This document shows, one piece after another, positions 8,231-16,492 of a stretch of DNA of 64,000 bases. The DNA lies in assembly GCF_018613805.1 (NCBI RefSeq), contig NZ_JAGGPL010000018.1, forward strand, positions 1 to 64,000. Reading direction: 5' to 3'. The translations under genes and the position numbers were made by a program. The notes below the pieces were generated by a model. That model worked only from the letters and a program-made list of their open reading frames with translations. It was not told the origin of the DNA and made no database searches. This DNA is from Arthrobacter sp. ISL-48. Its GTDB lineage: Bacteria > Actinomycetota > Actinomycetes > Actinomycetales > Micrococcaceae. Every line of letters begins with the position of its first letter. Position 1 is the first letter of the stretch.

Positions 8231-8259
8231 TTGTCATACAAGTTAACAACTTATATCCT
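8231..8259 (+). promoter_or_regulatory. Promoter with embedded GntR-type operator for the dehydratase-regulator pair
   Basis: A sigma-70-like promoter is visible: TTGTCA at 8231-8236, a 17-base spacer, and TATCCT at 8254-8259. A 21-bp inverted repeat with one mismatch (ATACAAGTT, AAC, AACTTATAT; 8236-8256) covers the spacer and both edges of the promoter elements. This position would let a repressor block RNA polymerase. The downstream FadR-type gene is the obvious candidate; that link is inferred. Confidence 0.65.
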
Positions 8260-8302
8260 AAGTAGATGGGCGATGCGGCCCTACATCTTCCTAGGAGAAT
8301 CC

Positions 8303-9430
8303 ATGAGCAGCGTCGACCTGATCCGGCACGTCAGACTTTCCACCGCGAGACTACCGCTGGTCGTTCCCATCAGCGACGCCAAGGTGTTCACCGGGCGCCA
8401 GAAGCCGATGACTGAGGTGGTTTTCCTCTTTGCCGAAATCACCACAGAACAGGGCCACCATGGCATCGGCTTCAGCTACTCCAAGCGCGCCGGCGGACCT
8501 GCCCAGTACGCACATGCCAGGGAGGTGGCCGAAGGCACCATCGGCGAAGACCCCAACGACATCGGGAAGATCTACACCAAGCTCCTCTGGGCCGGTGCCT
8601 CCGTGGGCCGGTCAGGAGTGGCCACCCAAGCCCTTGCCGCCATCGACATCGCCCTCTATGACCTCAAGGCCAAGCGCGCCGGCCTACCGCTCGCCAAGCT
8701 CCTGGGTTCCTACCGGGACTCCGTACAGACCTACAACACGTCAGGGGGCTTCCTCAACGCCTCATTGGACGAAGTCAAGGCCCGCGCCACCCAGTCCCTC
8801 AACGACGGCATAGGCGGCATCAAGATCAAGGTGGGCCTCCCAGACAGCAAGGAGGATTTGCGTCGCGTTGCCGGCATCCGCGAACACATCGGCTGGGATG
8901 TCCCCCTGATGGTAGACGCCAACCAGCAGTGGGACCGCGCCACCGCCCTGCGGATGGGCCGCCGGCTGGAGGAATCCAACCTCATCTGGATCGAGGAACC
9001 GCTGGACGCCTATGACTTTGAAGGCCACGCCCACCTGGCGGCTGTGTTGGACACCCCCATCGCAACAGGGGAGATGCTGGCCTCCGTGGCCGAGCACAAA
9101 GGCCTGATCGGTGCCAATGGCTGTGACATCATCCAGCCGGACGCACCCCGGGTCGGCGGCATCACCCAATTCCTGCGGCTCGCTGCGCTGGCGGACGAGC
9201 GCGGACTTGGCCTTGCGCCCCACTTCGCCATGGAAATCCACCTCCACCTCGCGGCCGCCTACCCGCGCGAGCCCTGGGTGGAGCACTTCGACTGGCTGGA
9301 TCCGCTGTTCAACGAGCGTCTTGAAACCAAGAACGGCCGGATGATCGTTCCGGACCGTCCCGGCCTGGGCGTCACACTCAGTGAGCAGGCACGCGCCTGG
9401 ACCACCGAGTGTGTGGAGTTCGGCGCGTAA
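8303..9430 (+). CDS. L-talarate/galactarate dehydratase (mandelate-racemase group of the enolase superfamily)
   Basis: This 375-residue enzyme closely resembles the Salmonella L-talarate/galactarate dehydratase as I recall it, including the stretches 'PLMVDANQQWDR', 'NLIWIEEPLDAYD', 'TPIATGEML', 'QPDAPRVGGI' and 'LAPHFAMEIHLHL'. It should remove water from galactarate or L-talarate to give a keto-deoxy aldarate. The catalytic set is complete: the Lys pair 'KIK' at 174-176, metal ligands Asp205, Glu231 and Glu257, and the His307-Asp280 dyad. The ATG at 8303 has AGGAG six bases upstream; a longer reading to 8201 would cross the promoter. The regulator gene starts 11 bases after the stop, so the two form an operon. 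No other aldarate-pathway genes lie nearby. Confidence 0.9.
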   Translation: MSSVDLIRHVRLSTARLPLVVPISDAKVFTGRQKPMTEVVFLFAEITTEQGHHGIGFSYSKRAGGPAQYAHAREVAEGTIGEDPNDIGKIYTKLLWAGASVGRSGVATQALAAIDIALYDLKAKRAGLPLAKLLGSYRDSVQTYNTSGGFLNASLDEVKARATQSLNDGIGGIKIKVGLPDSKEDLRRVAGIREHIGWDVPLMVDANQQWDRATALRMGRRLEESNLIWIEEPLDAYDFEGHAHLAAVLDTPIATGEMLASVAEHKGLIGANGCDIIQPDAPRVGGITQFLRLAALADERGLGLAPHFAMEIHLHLAAAYPREPWVEHFDWLDPLFNERLETKNGRMIVPDRPGLGVTLSEQARAWTTECVEFGA

Positions 9431-9440
9431 CCTTGAAGCC

Positions 9441-10145
9441 ATGAGCCGGAACCTGACTGCGGACCTCGCCGCAGACCTTCGCACCCGCATTGTGGACGGC
9501 GCGATCCAGCCCGGGGAAAAACTCCCGAGCGAAAACAGCCTGATCGGCGAATTTGGCGTCAGCCGGACAGTGGTGCGCTCGGCCCTTACCCGGCTCCAGG
9601 CGGAGGGGCTCGTCGAAACCGAGCGGGGGCGGGGCAGCTTCGCGTTGACGCCACCCGCGGAGGGACCTCAGGCCGGGCCGGGCGCCCGGCCCGTGGTGAG
9701 CATGGAGGACCGCCTCCACATGCTGGAGTTCCGGATGGGCGTGGAGGCTGAAGCCGCGGCCCTGGCGGCCCGCAACCATACAGAACGCCAGCTCCGGGCA
9801 GTCAATGCAGCCTTGGAGGAGTTCGCGGCCAGCGCGGATCATCCCGCGCACGCCATGAAGTCTGACTTCGAGTTCCACCGGGCCATCGCTGCCGCCTCCG
9901 GCAACCCGTTCTATTCGGATTGCCTGGCCGCCCTCGGCCAGACCATGATAGCGATGCCGCGCACCCGGCTGATGACCGGGGCTGAGCATTATGCGCGCGA
10001 CCACTTCGACCAGGTAGTACACGAGCACCGGTCTATTTCCGCCGCGATCGGCGACCGCGATGAAACCTCAGCAGCGGCCGCCATGCGCAGCCATTTGGCC
10101 AACTCACGACGGCGGTTCAAGGCTTCCGCCCGCGCCTCCAGCTAG
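9441..10145 (+). CDS. GntR-family regulator, FadR subfamily (FCD domain)
   Basis: This 234-residue protein has an N-terminal GntR winged helix with 'GAIQPGEKLPSENSLIGEFG' and 'VSRTVVRSALTRLQAEGLVE', then a flexible Pro/Gly stretch, then an all-helical FCD effector domain from about residue 90. The FCD metal/ligand residues appear present, in 'DFEFHRAIAAASGNPF' and the later 'VHEHRSISAAI'. I chose the ATG at 9441, directly after the dehydratase stop; an earlier in-frame ATG at 9381 lies inside that gene. It probably represses the dehydratase operon through the inverted repeat at 8236-8256, with an aldarate or a keto-deoxy product as inducer (inferred). Confidence 0.88.
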   Translation: MSRNLTADLAADLRTRIVDGAIQPGEKLPSENSLIGEFGVSRTVVRSALTRLQAEGLVETERGRGSFALTPPAEGPQAGPGARPVVSMEDRLHMLEFRMGVEAEAAALAARNHTERQLRAVNAALEEFAASADHPAHAMKSDFEFHRAIAAASGNPFYSDCLAALGQTMIAMPRTRLMTGAEHYARDHFDQVVHEHRSISAAIGDRDETSAAAAMRSHLANSRRRFKASARASS

Positions 10146-10151
10146 ACGCAA

Positions 10152-10181
10152 AAGAGCCCCAGTCCTCAGACCGGGGCTCTT
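10152..10181. terminator. Bidirectional terminator between gntR and tRNA-Leu
   Basis: Perfect 9-bp arms AAGAGCCCC and GGGGCTCTT enclose a 12-base loop. The hairpin lies seven bases after the gntR stop and just beyond the 3' end of the convergent tRNA-Leu, so it can serve both. T residues follow on each strand only sparsely. Confidence 0.7.
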
Positions 10182-10193
10182 CCTGTGTTTGCG

Positions 10194-10276
10194 TGCGCGA
10201 GGGGGGATTTGAACCCCCACGCCCTTTCGGACACTGGCACCTGAAGCCAGCGCGTCTGCCGTTCCGCCACTCGCGC
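10194..10276 (-). tRNA. tRNA-Leu (CAG)
   Basis: An 83-nt class II tRNA folds on the minus strand. The acceptor stem pairs GCGCGAG with CTCGCGC, with discriminator A. The anticodon stem CTGGC/GCCAG encloses the loop TTCAGGT, giving anticodon CAG. A long variable arm follows, and the T-arm carries GGTTCAAATCC. The CCA end is not encoded. Confidence 0.95.
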
Positions 10277-10619
10277 GCAACTTCTTTTCCATCGGTCATG
10301 GCCGGATTCCCGGAACCGCAACCTTGCAAAAGCAGCGAGATCAAGCATAACGGACACCGGCGGCAAAACACCAATTGGCCCTGGCAGGCGCCCACCCAGA
10401 CCCTGGGAAGGGCCACGCCTAAGCCGCCAGCAGACAGAGTGGATTCAACGATTCCCGCGGCCCAGCCGTTGTGCATTAAGGTCATTCACAGCCCCGCCCA
10501 GTAGTATCTGATGTAGTAGTGCCTGCCGTTGGCGGGCCTGCGACTGTGTTGTGAATTCTGTTGCTCGTTGCGTTCCGGAACGAAGACTGCCCCGCAGCCG
10601 GGGGGAAAGGAGAAGGACC
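10277..10619. other. Spacer between tRNA-Leu and the fhaA-pknB cluster
   Basis: This 343-base spacer must hold the tRNA-Leu promoter (minus strand) and the promoter of the cluster starting with fhaA (plus strand). I see no convincing gene, repeat or -10/-35 pair. The purine-rich AAAGGAGAAGG at 10606-10616 is the fhaA ribosome-binding site. Confidence 0.5.
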
Positions 10620-11363
10620 ATGGGATTGCTGGATAAGGTCGAGCGCGGCATCGAAAAGGCCGTCCGCGGTGTCTTCTCCACCGGCTCAAGGGCCCAAGTG
10701 GAGCCCGTGGAGATCGCCAGCCGGCTCCGCCGGGAAGTGGACCACAAGGCCATCACCATCGCCGCTGGCCGCACTCTGGCACCCAACGTCTTCGACGTGA
10801 AGCTCAGCGACGATGACTTCAAACGGGCCCAGGAATGGGGCACGCCGCTGGCCGAGGAACTTTGCGACGTGGTGATCAACCATGTCCGCAGCCAGGGCTA
10901 CACCCTGCAGGGTCCGGTCCGGATTTCCTTCCGCCGGGCCGAGGAACTGCGGGCGGGCGACTTCGAGATCGCCTCCTCCACCGAGAAGTCCACGGGCGCG
11001 CCCGGGAGGCCTACGCCCCGCCCCAATGTGCCCGCTGCGCCCAGCCGTCAGCCGGTCCGCCTTCAGCCCGTTTTGGACATCGATGGCCAACGGTATTCAC
11101 TCAATGCCCCCTCCATCGTCCTGGGCCGGTCCTCAGAGGCCGACATTCTTGTTGATGACACCGGCGTTTCACGCCGCCACCTCGAAATCCGCACGGCAAA
11201 CGGCACCACCAGCGCAGTGGACATGGGCTCCACCAACGGCAGTTACGTCAACGGCCACAAAGTGTCCGGAAGCACCGAACTTACTGACGGCTCCACCATC
11301 ACGATGGGACGGACAAAGATCATCTTCCGCCTGCTTCCCGCCAACACCGGTGGCCGCCCATGA
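10620..11363 (+). CDS. fhaA: FHA-domain protein FhaA (DUF3662 plus FHA)
   Basis: This 247-residue signalling adaptor has an N-terminal DUF3662 domain (about residues 1-120, beginning 'MGLLDKVERGIEKAVRGVFS'), a short Pro-rich linker and a C-terminal FHA domain (about 150-245). The FHA phosphothreonine-binding residues are visible in 'VLGRSSEADI', 'VSRRHLEI' and 'STNGSYVNG'. In mycobacteria FhaA binds phosphorylated threonines of the MurJ-linked pseudokinase and restrains peptidoglycan synthesis. Its linker here is much shorter than in the ~527-residue mycobacterial protein. The ATG at 10620 has a strong AAAGGAGAAGG. The gene opens the seven-gene cluster through pknB and overlaps fhaB by four bases. 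Confidence 0.95.
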   Translation: MGLLDKVERGIEKAVRGVFSTGSRAQVEPVEIASRLRREVDHKAITIAAGRTLAPNVFDVKLSDDDFKRAQEWGTPLAEELCDVVINHVRSQGYTLQGPVRISFRRAEELRAGDFEIASSTEKSTGAPGRPTPRPNVPAAPSRQPVRLQPVLDIDGQRYSLNAPSIVLGRSSEADILVDDTGVSRRHLEIRTANGTTSAVDMGSTNGSYVNGHKVSGSTELTDGSTITMGRTKIIFRLLPANTGGRP

Positions 11364-11842
11364 GCGAACTGACCATCACGGCCCTGCGCTTCGGGTTCCT
11401 GCTTCTGCTCTGGGTGCTGATCTTTAGCATCGTTTCGGCCATGCGCCGGGACCTGATGGTGGGGCGCAAGGCCGCCGTCGGTTCCCCCACGGCCCGGCAG
11501 GTCCGCAAGAATCCGGAACTGGCCGAAGGACCTGCCCAGCCCGTGAAGCAGCAGGCCCGGCAACTCGTAGTCACCGAGGGGCCACTCAAAGGCACCACCA
11601 TCCCGCTGGCTGCCAGCCCCATTCTGCTGGGCAGGGCCCAGGAAGCCACTTTGGTACTGGAAGACGACTACGCTTCCGGCCGTCACGCCAGGCTCTTCCC
11701 GCAGGGCAGCCGCTGGTTCATCGAGGACCTCGGCTCCACCAACGGCACCTACCTGGCGGACCAGCAACTTACCCGGGCCCTGCCCGTTGAACCTGGCGTA
11801 CCCGTGAGAATCGGCAAGACGGTCATCGAATTGAGGCCATAA
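11360..11842 (+). CDS. fhaB: Membrane-anchored FHA-domain protein FhaB (FipA-like)
   Basis: This 160-residue protein has one N-terminal membrane segment (about residues 8-29, 'ALRFGFLLLLWVLIFSIVSA'), a basic linker, and a cytoplasmic FHA domain (about 70-160). The key residues are in 'LLGRAQEATLVL', 'SGRHARLF' and 'STNGTYL'. In mycobacteria this protein, also called FipA, is recruited to the septum and is phosphorylated by PknA/PknB. Its start ATG overlaps the fhaA stop (ATGA), showing translational coupling, and the phosphatase gene follows after two bases. Confidence 0.94.
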   Translation: MSELTITALRFGFLLLLWVLIFSIVSAMRRDLMVGRKAAVGSPTARQVRKNPELAEGPAQPVKQQARQLVVTEGPLKGTTIPLAASPILLGRAQEATLVLEDDYASGRHARLFPQGSRWFIEDLGSTNGTYLADQQLTRALPVEPGVPVRIGKTVIELRP

Positions 11843-11844
11843 CC

Positions 11845-13644
11845 ATGGCCGGCCCTGAAACTCCCGCAAACGAGGACCAGCCCGTGCAGCGGCCCCTCAT
11901 CATGCGCTATGCAGCGCGCTCCGATGTGGGGCGCATCCGCGCGAAGAATGATGACTCCGCCTATGTGGGCCGCCATCTTGCCGTGGTTGCGGACGGCATG
12001 GGTGGCCACGCCGGCGGCGACGTGGCCTCTGCAGCCACCGTCCTGGACATGCTCCACCTTGACCGCGGGGATTACGACGACGACGACGCCGGCACCGTAC
12101 TCGCCGACGAGATCCAGACGGCCAACTCGCTTTTGTCTGAACTGGTGCATATCAACCCCAAACTTGCCGGAATGGGCACCACGGTCACGGCACTGCTGCT
12201 GGCTGAGGGAAAGCTCCACTTCGCCCACATCGGCGATTCCCGCGCCTACCGCCTGCGTGACGGTGTATTCGAACAGGTCAGCGTGGACCACACCTTCGTC
12301 CAGCGGCTTATCGATGAGGGCAGGCTCCGCCCCGAAGAAGCCGAAACCCACCCCCATAAGAACGTCCTGATGCGCGTCCTCGGCGATGTGGACGCGAGCC
12401 CCGAACTCGACCTCGACACCCTGGACGTGAAGCCAGGGGAACGCTGGCTGCTGTGCTCGGACGGACTGAACTATGTCGCCGGCCATGTGGTGGAACGGAC
12501 GGTCCGCGAAACGAAGGACCTGCGCGAATGTGTGGAAACGCTCGTTGACCTGACCCTAGAGGCCGGCTCCCCGGACAACGTCACCGTGGTGATGGTGGAA
12601 ATCGTGGAGGAAACGCCCGACGACGTCAACACCGCCGCCGTCGACGTCGTTCCCGCCGCACCGGTCACCGAAGCCGCCGCCAGTGGACCGACTGTCGGGG
12701 CAGCTGCCTCGTCGCCGGCCGTAGAGCCTGACGATGCGGGCGAGACGACCCAGGATCCGCCACCGAAGGCTGCGCCACTCAATGATGCACCGGCAGAGGA
12801 CGCGCCAGCCGCTGGGAAGCCTGCCGACGACACAACAACCTTCCGTGCCCCGTCCGCCTCCGATAGTGACTCCGGTACGGCAGATTCCGATGATGCAGAC
12901 TCTGATACTGGTGCAACCACCTCCGGGGGCTCCGGCGCTTCCGATTCCTCGTCCTCCACAGACCCGCACCTGGGCGAGCACCTTTCAGCCGAGGTCCTGC
13001 GGCAGGAGCTCGCCTCGCGTCCGCACGAACTGGTCGGGGCGGCGGCCTCGGCAGCCGAGTCCGGATCGATTCCCACCATCGCCGGGCGCACCGTTGCCCG
13101 CCGGGCCGCAACCGTCCTGACGCATAAAGCCGAAACGCCTGCCCTGGAGGCCGATGACCCCCTGGCACGGCCCCCGCGCCGCTGGGTCACCGTGTCCATC
13201 GCCGCCTCCGTGCTGATAGTCCTCACCGTTGGACTCTGGCTGGGCTATGCCTGGACGCAGACCCGCTACTACATCGGCGAATATGATTCCAAGGTTGCCA
13301 TCTTCAACGGCGTTTCGCAGCGACTTGGCCCCATCGAGCTTTCAAGCTTGGAAGCAGTGACCGAGATCCGGATGGATTCCCTTCCCCCGTTCTCCCAGCA
13401 GCGGGTCCGGCAGACTGTCCCCGCGCGGGACCTTTATGACGCCCAGCGGATTGTGAAGAACCTGGAGCTCACGGGCACTACATCACCAGCCGATGAATGC
13501 CTGACGCCGTCGCCGTCTCCGTCGGCCACTACAGCGCCGGCCACAACGGCGCCACCACCTGCCCCGTCAGACCCGGCGGCGGCTTCCGCCACGCCGCCAC
13601 CGTCCTCCAGCCCCACTGCCACCACCTGCGAGGGGGGCCAATGA
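11845..13644 (+). CDS. pstP: Membrane-bound PP2C-type Ser/Thr protein phosphatase PstP
   Basis: This 599-residue phosphatase reverses PknA/PknB phosphorylation. The PP2C domain covers about residues 12-255, with metal-binding 'AVVADGMGGHAGGDVAS', 'GMGTTVTALL', 'HIGDSRAYRL', 'LCSDGLNYV' and 'SPDNVTVVMV'. A very long acidic Ser/Ala/Asp/Thr-rich linker of about 190 residues follows, longer than I recall for mycobacterial PstP. One membrane segment lies at about 447-470, then an extracytoplasmic domain (about 475-575) and a Pro/Ser/Thr-rich tail. The start is two bases after fhaB; the stop overlaps the rodA start. The catalytic Asp residues are all present. Confidence 0.95.
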   Translation: MAGPETPANEDQPVQRPLIMRYAARSDVGRIRAKNDDSAYVGRHLAVVADGMGGHAGGDVASAATVLDMLHLDRGDYDDDDAGTVLADEIQTANSLLSELVHINPKLAGMGTTVTALLLAEGKLHFAHIGDSRAYRLRDGVFEQVSVDHTFVQRLIDEGRLRPEEAETHPHKNVLMRVLGDVDASPELDLDTLDVKPGERWLLCSDGLNYVAGHVVERTVRETKDLRECVETLVDLTLEAGSPDNVTVVMVEIVEETPDDVNTAAVDVVPAAPVTEAAASGPTVGAAASSPAVEPDDAGETTQDPPPKAAPLNDAPAEDAPAAGKPADDTTTFRAPSASDSDSGTADSDDADSDTGATTSGGSGASDSSSSTDPHLGEHLSAEVLRQELASRPHELVGAAASAAESGSIPTIAGRTVARRAATVLTHKAETPALEADDPLARPPRRWVTVSIAASVLIVLTVGLWLGYAWTQTRYYIGEYDSKVAIFNGVSQRLGPIELSSLEAVTEIRMDSLPPFSQQRVRQTVPARDLYDAQRIVKNLELTGTTSPADECLTPSPSPSATTAPATTAPPPAPSDPAAASATPPPSSSPTATTCEGGQ

Positions 13645-15038
13645 GCCAGCTCAGCACCATTCCGAAACCGCGGCGCAACGTTGAACTGGCACTGCTGATC
13701 CTTGCCCTGGCTGTCGGCATCGGCGCCAGCATGCTTGCTGGCGCAGGCCAGCAAAAAGCGCTGGACACTGACTTCTGGTTCCAATCGAGCCTGCTGGCAG
13801 TTGCGTCCCTCGCGTTCCATGTGGTGCTCCGCATCCGTGCAAAGTATGCCGATCCAGTAATGCTTCCGCTGGTGGTGGCGCTGAACGGCCTGGGCCTCGC
13901 CATGATCCACCGCCTGGATGCGCCCGGCGATGACACCGGCAACAACCAGCTGCGCTGGACGTTGATCGCCATGGCGGTGGCGATCGCGGTGATCTGGTTC
14001 CTCAAGGACCACAGGATCCTCCGCCGGTTCACCTACATTTCGCTGGCGGCCAGCGCGCTTCTGCTCGTGCTGCCCCTGATTCCCGGGATCTCCGCCGGCG
14101 ACATTCTGGGCGCGCAGGTCTGGATCAAGATCGGGCCAATGACCTTCCAGCCGGGCGAGGTCGCGAAGATCACGCTCGCCATATTCTTCGCCGGCTATCT
14201 ATCGTCCAACCGTGACCTCATCCTGCTGGCCGGACGCAAAGTCGGCCCCCTTCAGTTCCCTCGCGTCAAGGACATGGGCCCAATGATCATGGCCTGGCTG
14301 GTCAGCATTGGCGTGCTGGTCTTCCAACGGGACCTCGGGACCTCGGTGCTGTTCTTCGGCCTTTTCATCGTCATGATCTACGTGGCCACCAGCCGCATCA
14401 GCTGGGTGGTGATCGGCCTGGTCCTGCTCCTCGGTGGTGGTTTTGTTGCCTCCAAGGTGTTCTCCCACGTGGGCCTCCGCATCGACGGCTGGCTGAACGC
14501 CTTCACGGACGAGGTCTACGGACGCCAGTACGGCGGCAGTTTCCAGATTGTGGAAGGGCTGTTCGGGATGGCAAGTGGGGGCCTGGTGGGCACGGGACTG
14601 GGCCAGGGCAGGCCCGAGCTAGTGCCGTTTTCAAACAGTGACATGATCATTGCCTCATACGGCGAGGAACTGGGACTGATCGGCCTGTTCGCCATCGTCA
14701 TGATGTTCCTGCTGCTCTTCACCCGCGGCTTCCGGGCTGCGCTCGGAACACGTGACGCCTTTGGCAAGCTCCTCGCATGCGGATTGTCCTTCGCCGTCGC
14801 CCTGCAGTGTTTCGTGGTGATTGGCGGCGTCACCCGGCTTATTCCCTTGACCGGCCTGACCACGCCCTTTATGGCAGCCGGCGGCTCATCGCTGCTGGCG
14901 AACTGGATCATCGTTGGGCTGCTGCTGATGATTTCGCATACGGCCCGCGGCCCGGTGGACACTACTCCGCTGCCGCCAGCGACGGGCGAAGTTGCGGATG
15001 GCATCGACACACCTACCGAGGCGGTGAAGCACCTGTGA
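13641..15038 (+). CDS. rodA: SEDS-family peptidoglycan polymerase (RodA/FtsW-like)
   Basis: This 465-residue polytopic membrane protein belongs to the SEDS glycosyltransferases, which polymerise lipid II into glycan. About ten to twelve membrane helices are visible. Family signatures include 'VWIKIGPMTFQPGEVAKI', 'QRDLGTSVLFFGLF' (with the essential Asp), 'EELGLIGLF' and 'TPFMAAGGSSLLANW'. Being next to pbpA and the PASTA kinases argues for the RodA elongation role rather than FtsW, which normally sits in the division and cell-wall cluster. The ATG at 13641 overlaps the pstP stop; a longer frame from 13497 is inside pstP. It couples to pbpA through a GTGA overlap. Confidence 0.93.
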   Translation: MSQLSTIPKPRRNVELALLILALAVGIGASMLAGAGQQKALDTDFWFQSSLLAVASLAFHVVLRIRAKYADPVMLPLVVALNGLGLAMIHRLDAPGDDTGNNQLRWTLIAMAVAIAVIWFLKDHRILRRFTYISLAASALLLVLPLIPGISAGDILGAQVWIKIGPMTFQPGEVAKITLAIFFAGYLSSNRDLILLAGRKVGPLQFPRVKDMGPMIMAWLVSIGVLVFQRDLGTSVLFFGLFIVMIYVATSRISWVVIGLVLLLGGGFVASKVFSHVGLRIDGWLNAFTDEVYGRQYGGSFQIVEGLFGMASGGLVGTGLGQGRPELVPFSNSDMIIASYGEELGLIGLFAIVMMFLLLFTRGFRAALGTRDAFGKLLACGLSFAVALQCFVVIGGVTRLIPLTGLTTPFMAAGGSSLLANWIIVGLLLMISHTARGPVDTTPLPPATGEVADGIDTPTEAVKHL

Positions 15039-16492
15039 ACCAGGCAATCAGACATTCATGGGTGGCGGCGATCGCCATGTTCGCACTGATCTTCGGCGCG
15101 ATCAGCTACGTCCAGGTAGTAGGCGCCGACGACCTCAACGCCAATGCGTGGAACAAACGCGCCATCCTGCAGAACTACTGCAACGACCGCGGCGCCATCA
15201 TCGTGGGCGGGACACCGGTGGCCGAATCGGTGGAGGGTTCAGACGCATGTAAGTTCCAGCGGACCTACCCGCAGCCCGAACTCTATGCTGGCATCACCGG
15301 ATACTTCTCGCAGAACTATGGGGCCACCGGCCTCGAGCAGGCCATGCGCGACCAGCTCGCGGGAAGTTCGGACCAGCTTTTCCTTGACCGGGTCGGCCAG
15401 CTCTTCCTCGGCAACCAGGCCAAGGGTGCATCGGTGGAACTGACCATCGATCCCAAAATCCAGCAGCTCGCCTACAGCCTCATTCCGGACGGCCAACGGG
15501 GCTCCATTGTGGTCACGAATCCCAAGACCGGAGCAATCCTGGCCATGGTGTCCAAGCCGTCCTACAACCCCAACCTCATCGCAACCCAGGACTCTGCCGC
15601 CGAGACCGCCAATTACAACGACGTCAACAAGATCCCCGGGATCAATCTGAACCAAAGCCTGAGTGGCCCTACGGGCGAGCTTCTTGCGCCCGGGTCCGTC
15701 TTCAAGCTTGTTGATACCGCGGCTGCCCTCAGCTCAGGCAAGTACAACAAGGACAGCGTCCTGCCGAATCCCGCGGAGATGCCGTTCGACGGCATCCAGT
15801 ACAAGCTGCCCAACTACGCGGGCGGCAATTGCTACACCCAGAACACCGCCACGTTCGCTTTTGCCCTGCAGCAGTCCTGCAATACTCCGTTCGCCAGCAT
15901 CGCGCTTGACCTCGGCCGGGACGCCATCGCTCAACAGGCCGAAAAGTTCGGACTGGGCCAGGACCTCGGCGACCAACTGAAGCTCGGCTACGCCCTGGGC
16001 AACGGTTTCCCCGATAACCTGGACCAACCAGGACTCGCGCAGTCTGCCATCGGCCAGAGGGACGTGCGCGCCACGCCGCTGCAGATCGCCCTGATGACGG
16101 CGGCCATCGCCAACGGGGGCGTACAAATGAGCCCCAGCCTGATCAAGACCGTACGGTCCCCGGATCTCCGGGTTATCGACGAACCCAAGCCGACCCCCCT
16201 CCGGACCTCCACCACCCCTGATATCGCCAAGCAAATCACCGAATGGATGACCAGCGTTGTGAACCAGGGAATCGCCAGCGGTGCAGCGGTCCCGGGAGTC
16301 CAAGTCGCCGGCAAGACCGGCACGGCCGAACTGGGCAACGGCCTGAACAACTCATGGTTCACCGGGTTTGCTCCGGCGAACAACCCGCAAGTGGCTGTCA
16401 CCATCGTCATGGAAGGCGTTGACATCTACGCGGGAGCAAAGCTAACCAGTCCGAACGCGAAGAAGATTTTTGAGGCGGTGTTGAATAAGTGA
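15035..16492 (+). CDS. pbpA: Class B penicillin-binding protein PbpA
   Basis: This 485-residue transpeptidase cross-links peptidoglycan as partner of the SEDS polymerase just upstream. One N-terminal membrane anchor spans about residues 9-29 ('[20 protein letters not shown]'), then a pedestal region, then the transpeptidase domain (about 155-480). Its active-site motifs are the nucleophile box 'SVFK' in '[10 protein letters not shown]', 'SCN' in '[10 protein letters not shown]', and 'KTGTAE' in '[13 protein letters not shown]'. I chose the GTG at 15035 overlapping the rodA stop; upstream frame lies inside rodA. Its stop overlaps the pknA GTG. Length matches mycobacterial PbpA. Confidence 0.94.
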   Translation: MNQAIRHSWVAAIAMFALIFGAISYVQVVGADDLNANAWNKRAILQNYCNDRGAIIVGGTPVAESVEGSDACKFQRTYPQPELYAGITGYFSQNYGATGLEQAMRDQLAGSSDQLFLDRVGQLFLGNQAKGASVELTIDPKIQQLAYSLIPDGQRGSIVVTNPKTGAILAMVSKPSYNPNLIATQDSAAETANYNDVNKIPGINLNQSLSGPTGELLAPGSVFKLVDTAAALSSGKYNKDSVLPNPAEMPFDGIQYKLPNYAGGNCYTQNTATFAFALQQSCNTPFASIALDLGRDAIAQQAEKFGLGQDLGDQLKLGYALGNGFPDNLDQPGLAQSAIGQRDVRATPLQIALMTAAIANGGVQMSPSLIKTVRSPDLRVIDEPKPTPLRTSTTPDIAKQITEWMTSVVNQGIASGAAVPGVQVAGKTGTAELGNGLNNSWFTGFAPANNPQVAVTIVMEGVDIYAGAKLTSPNAKKIFEAVLNK

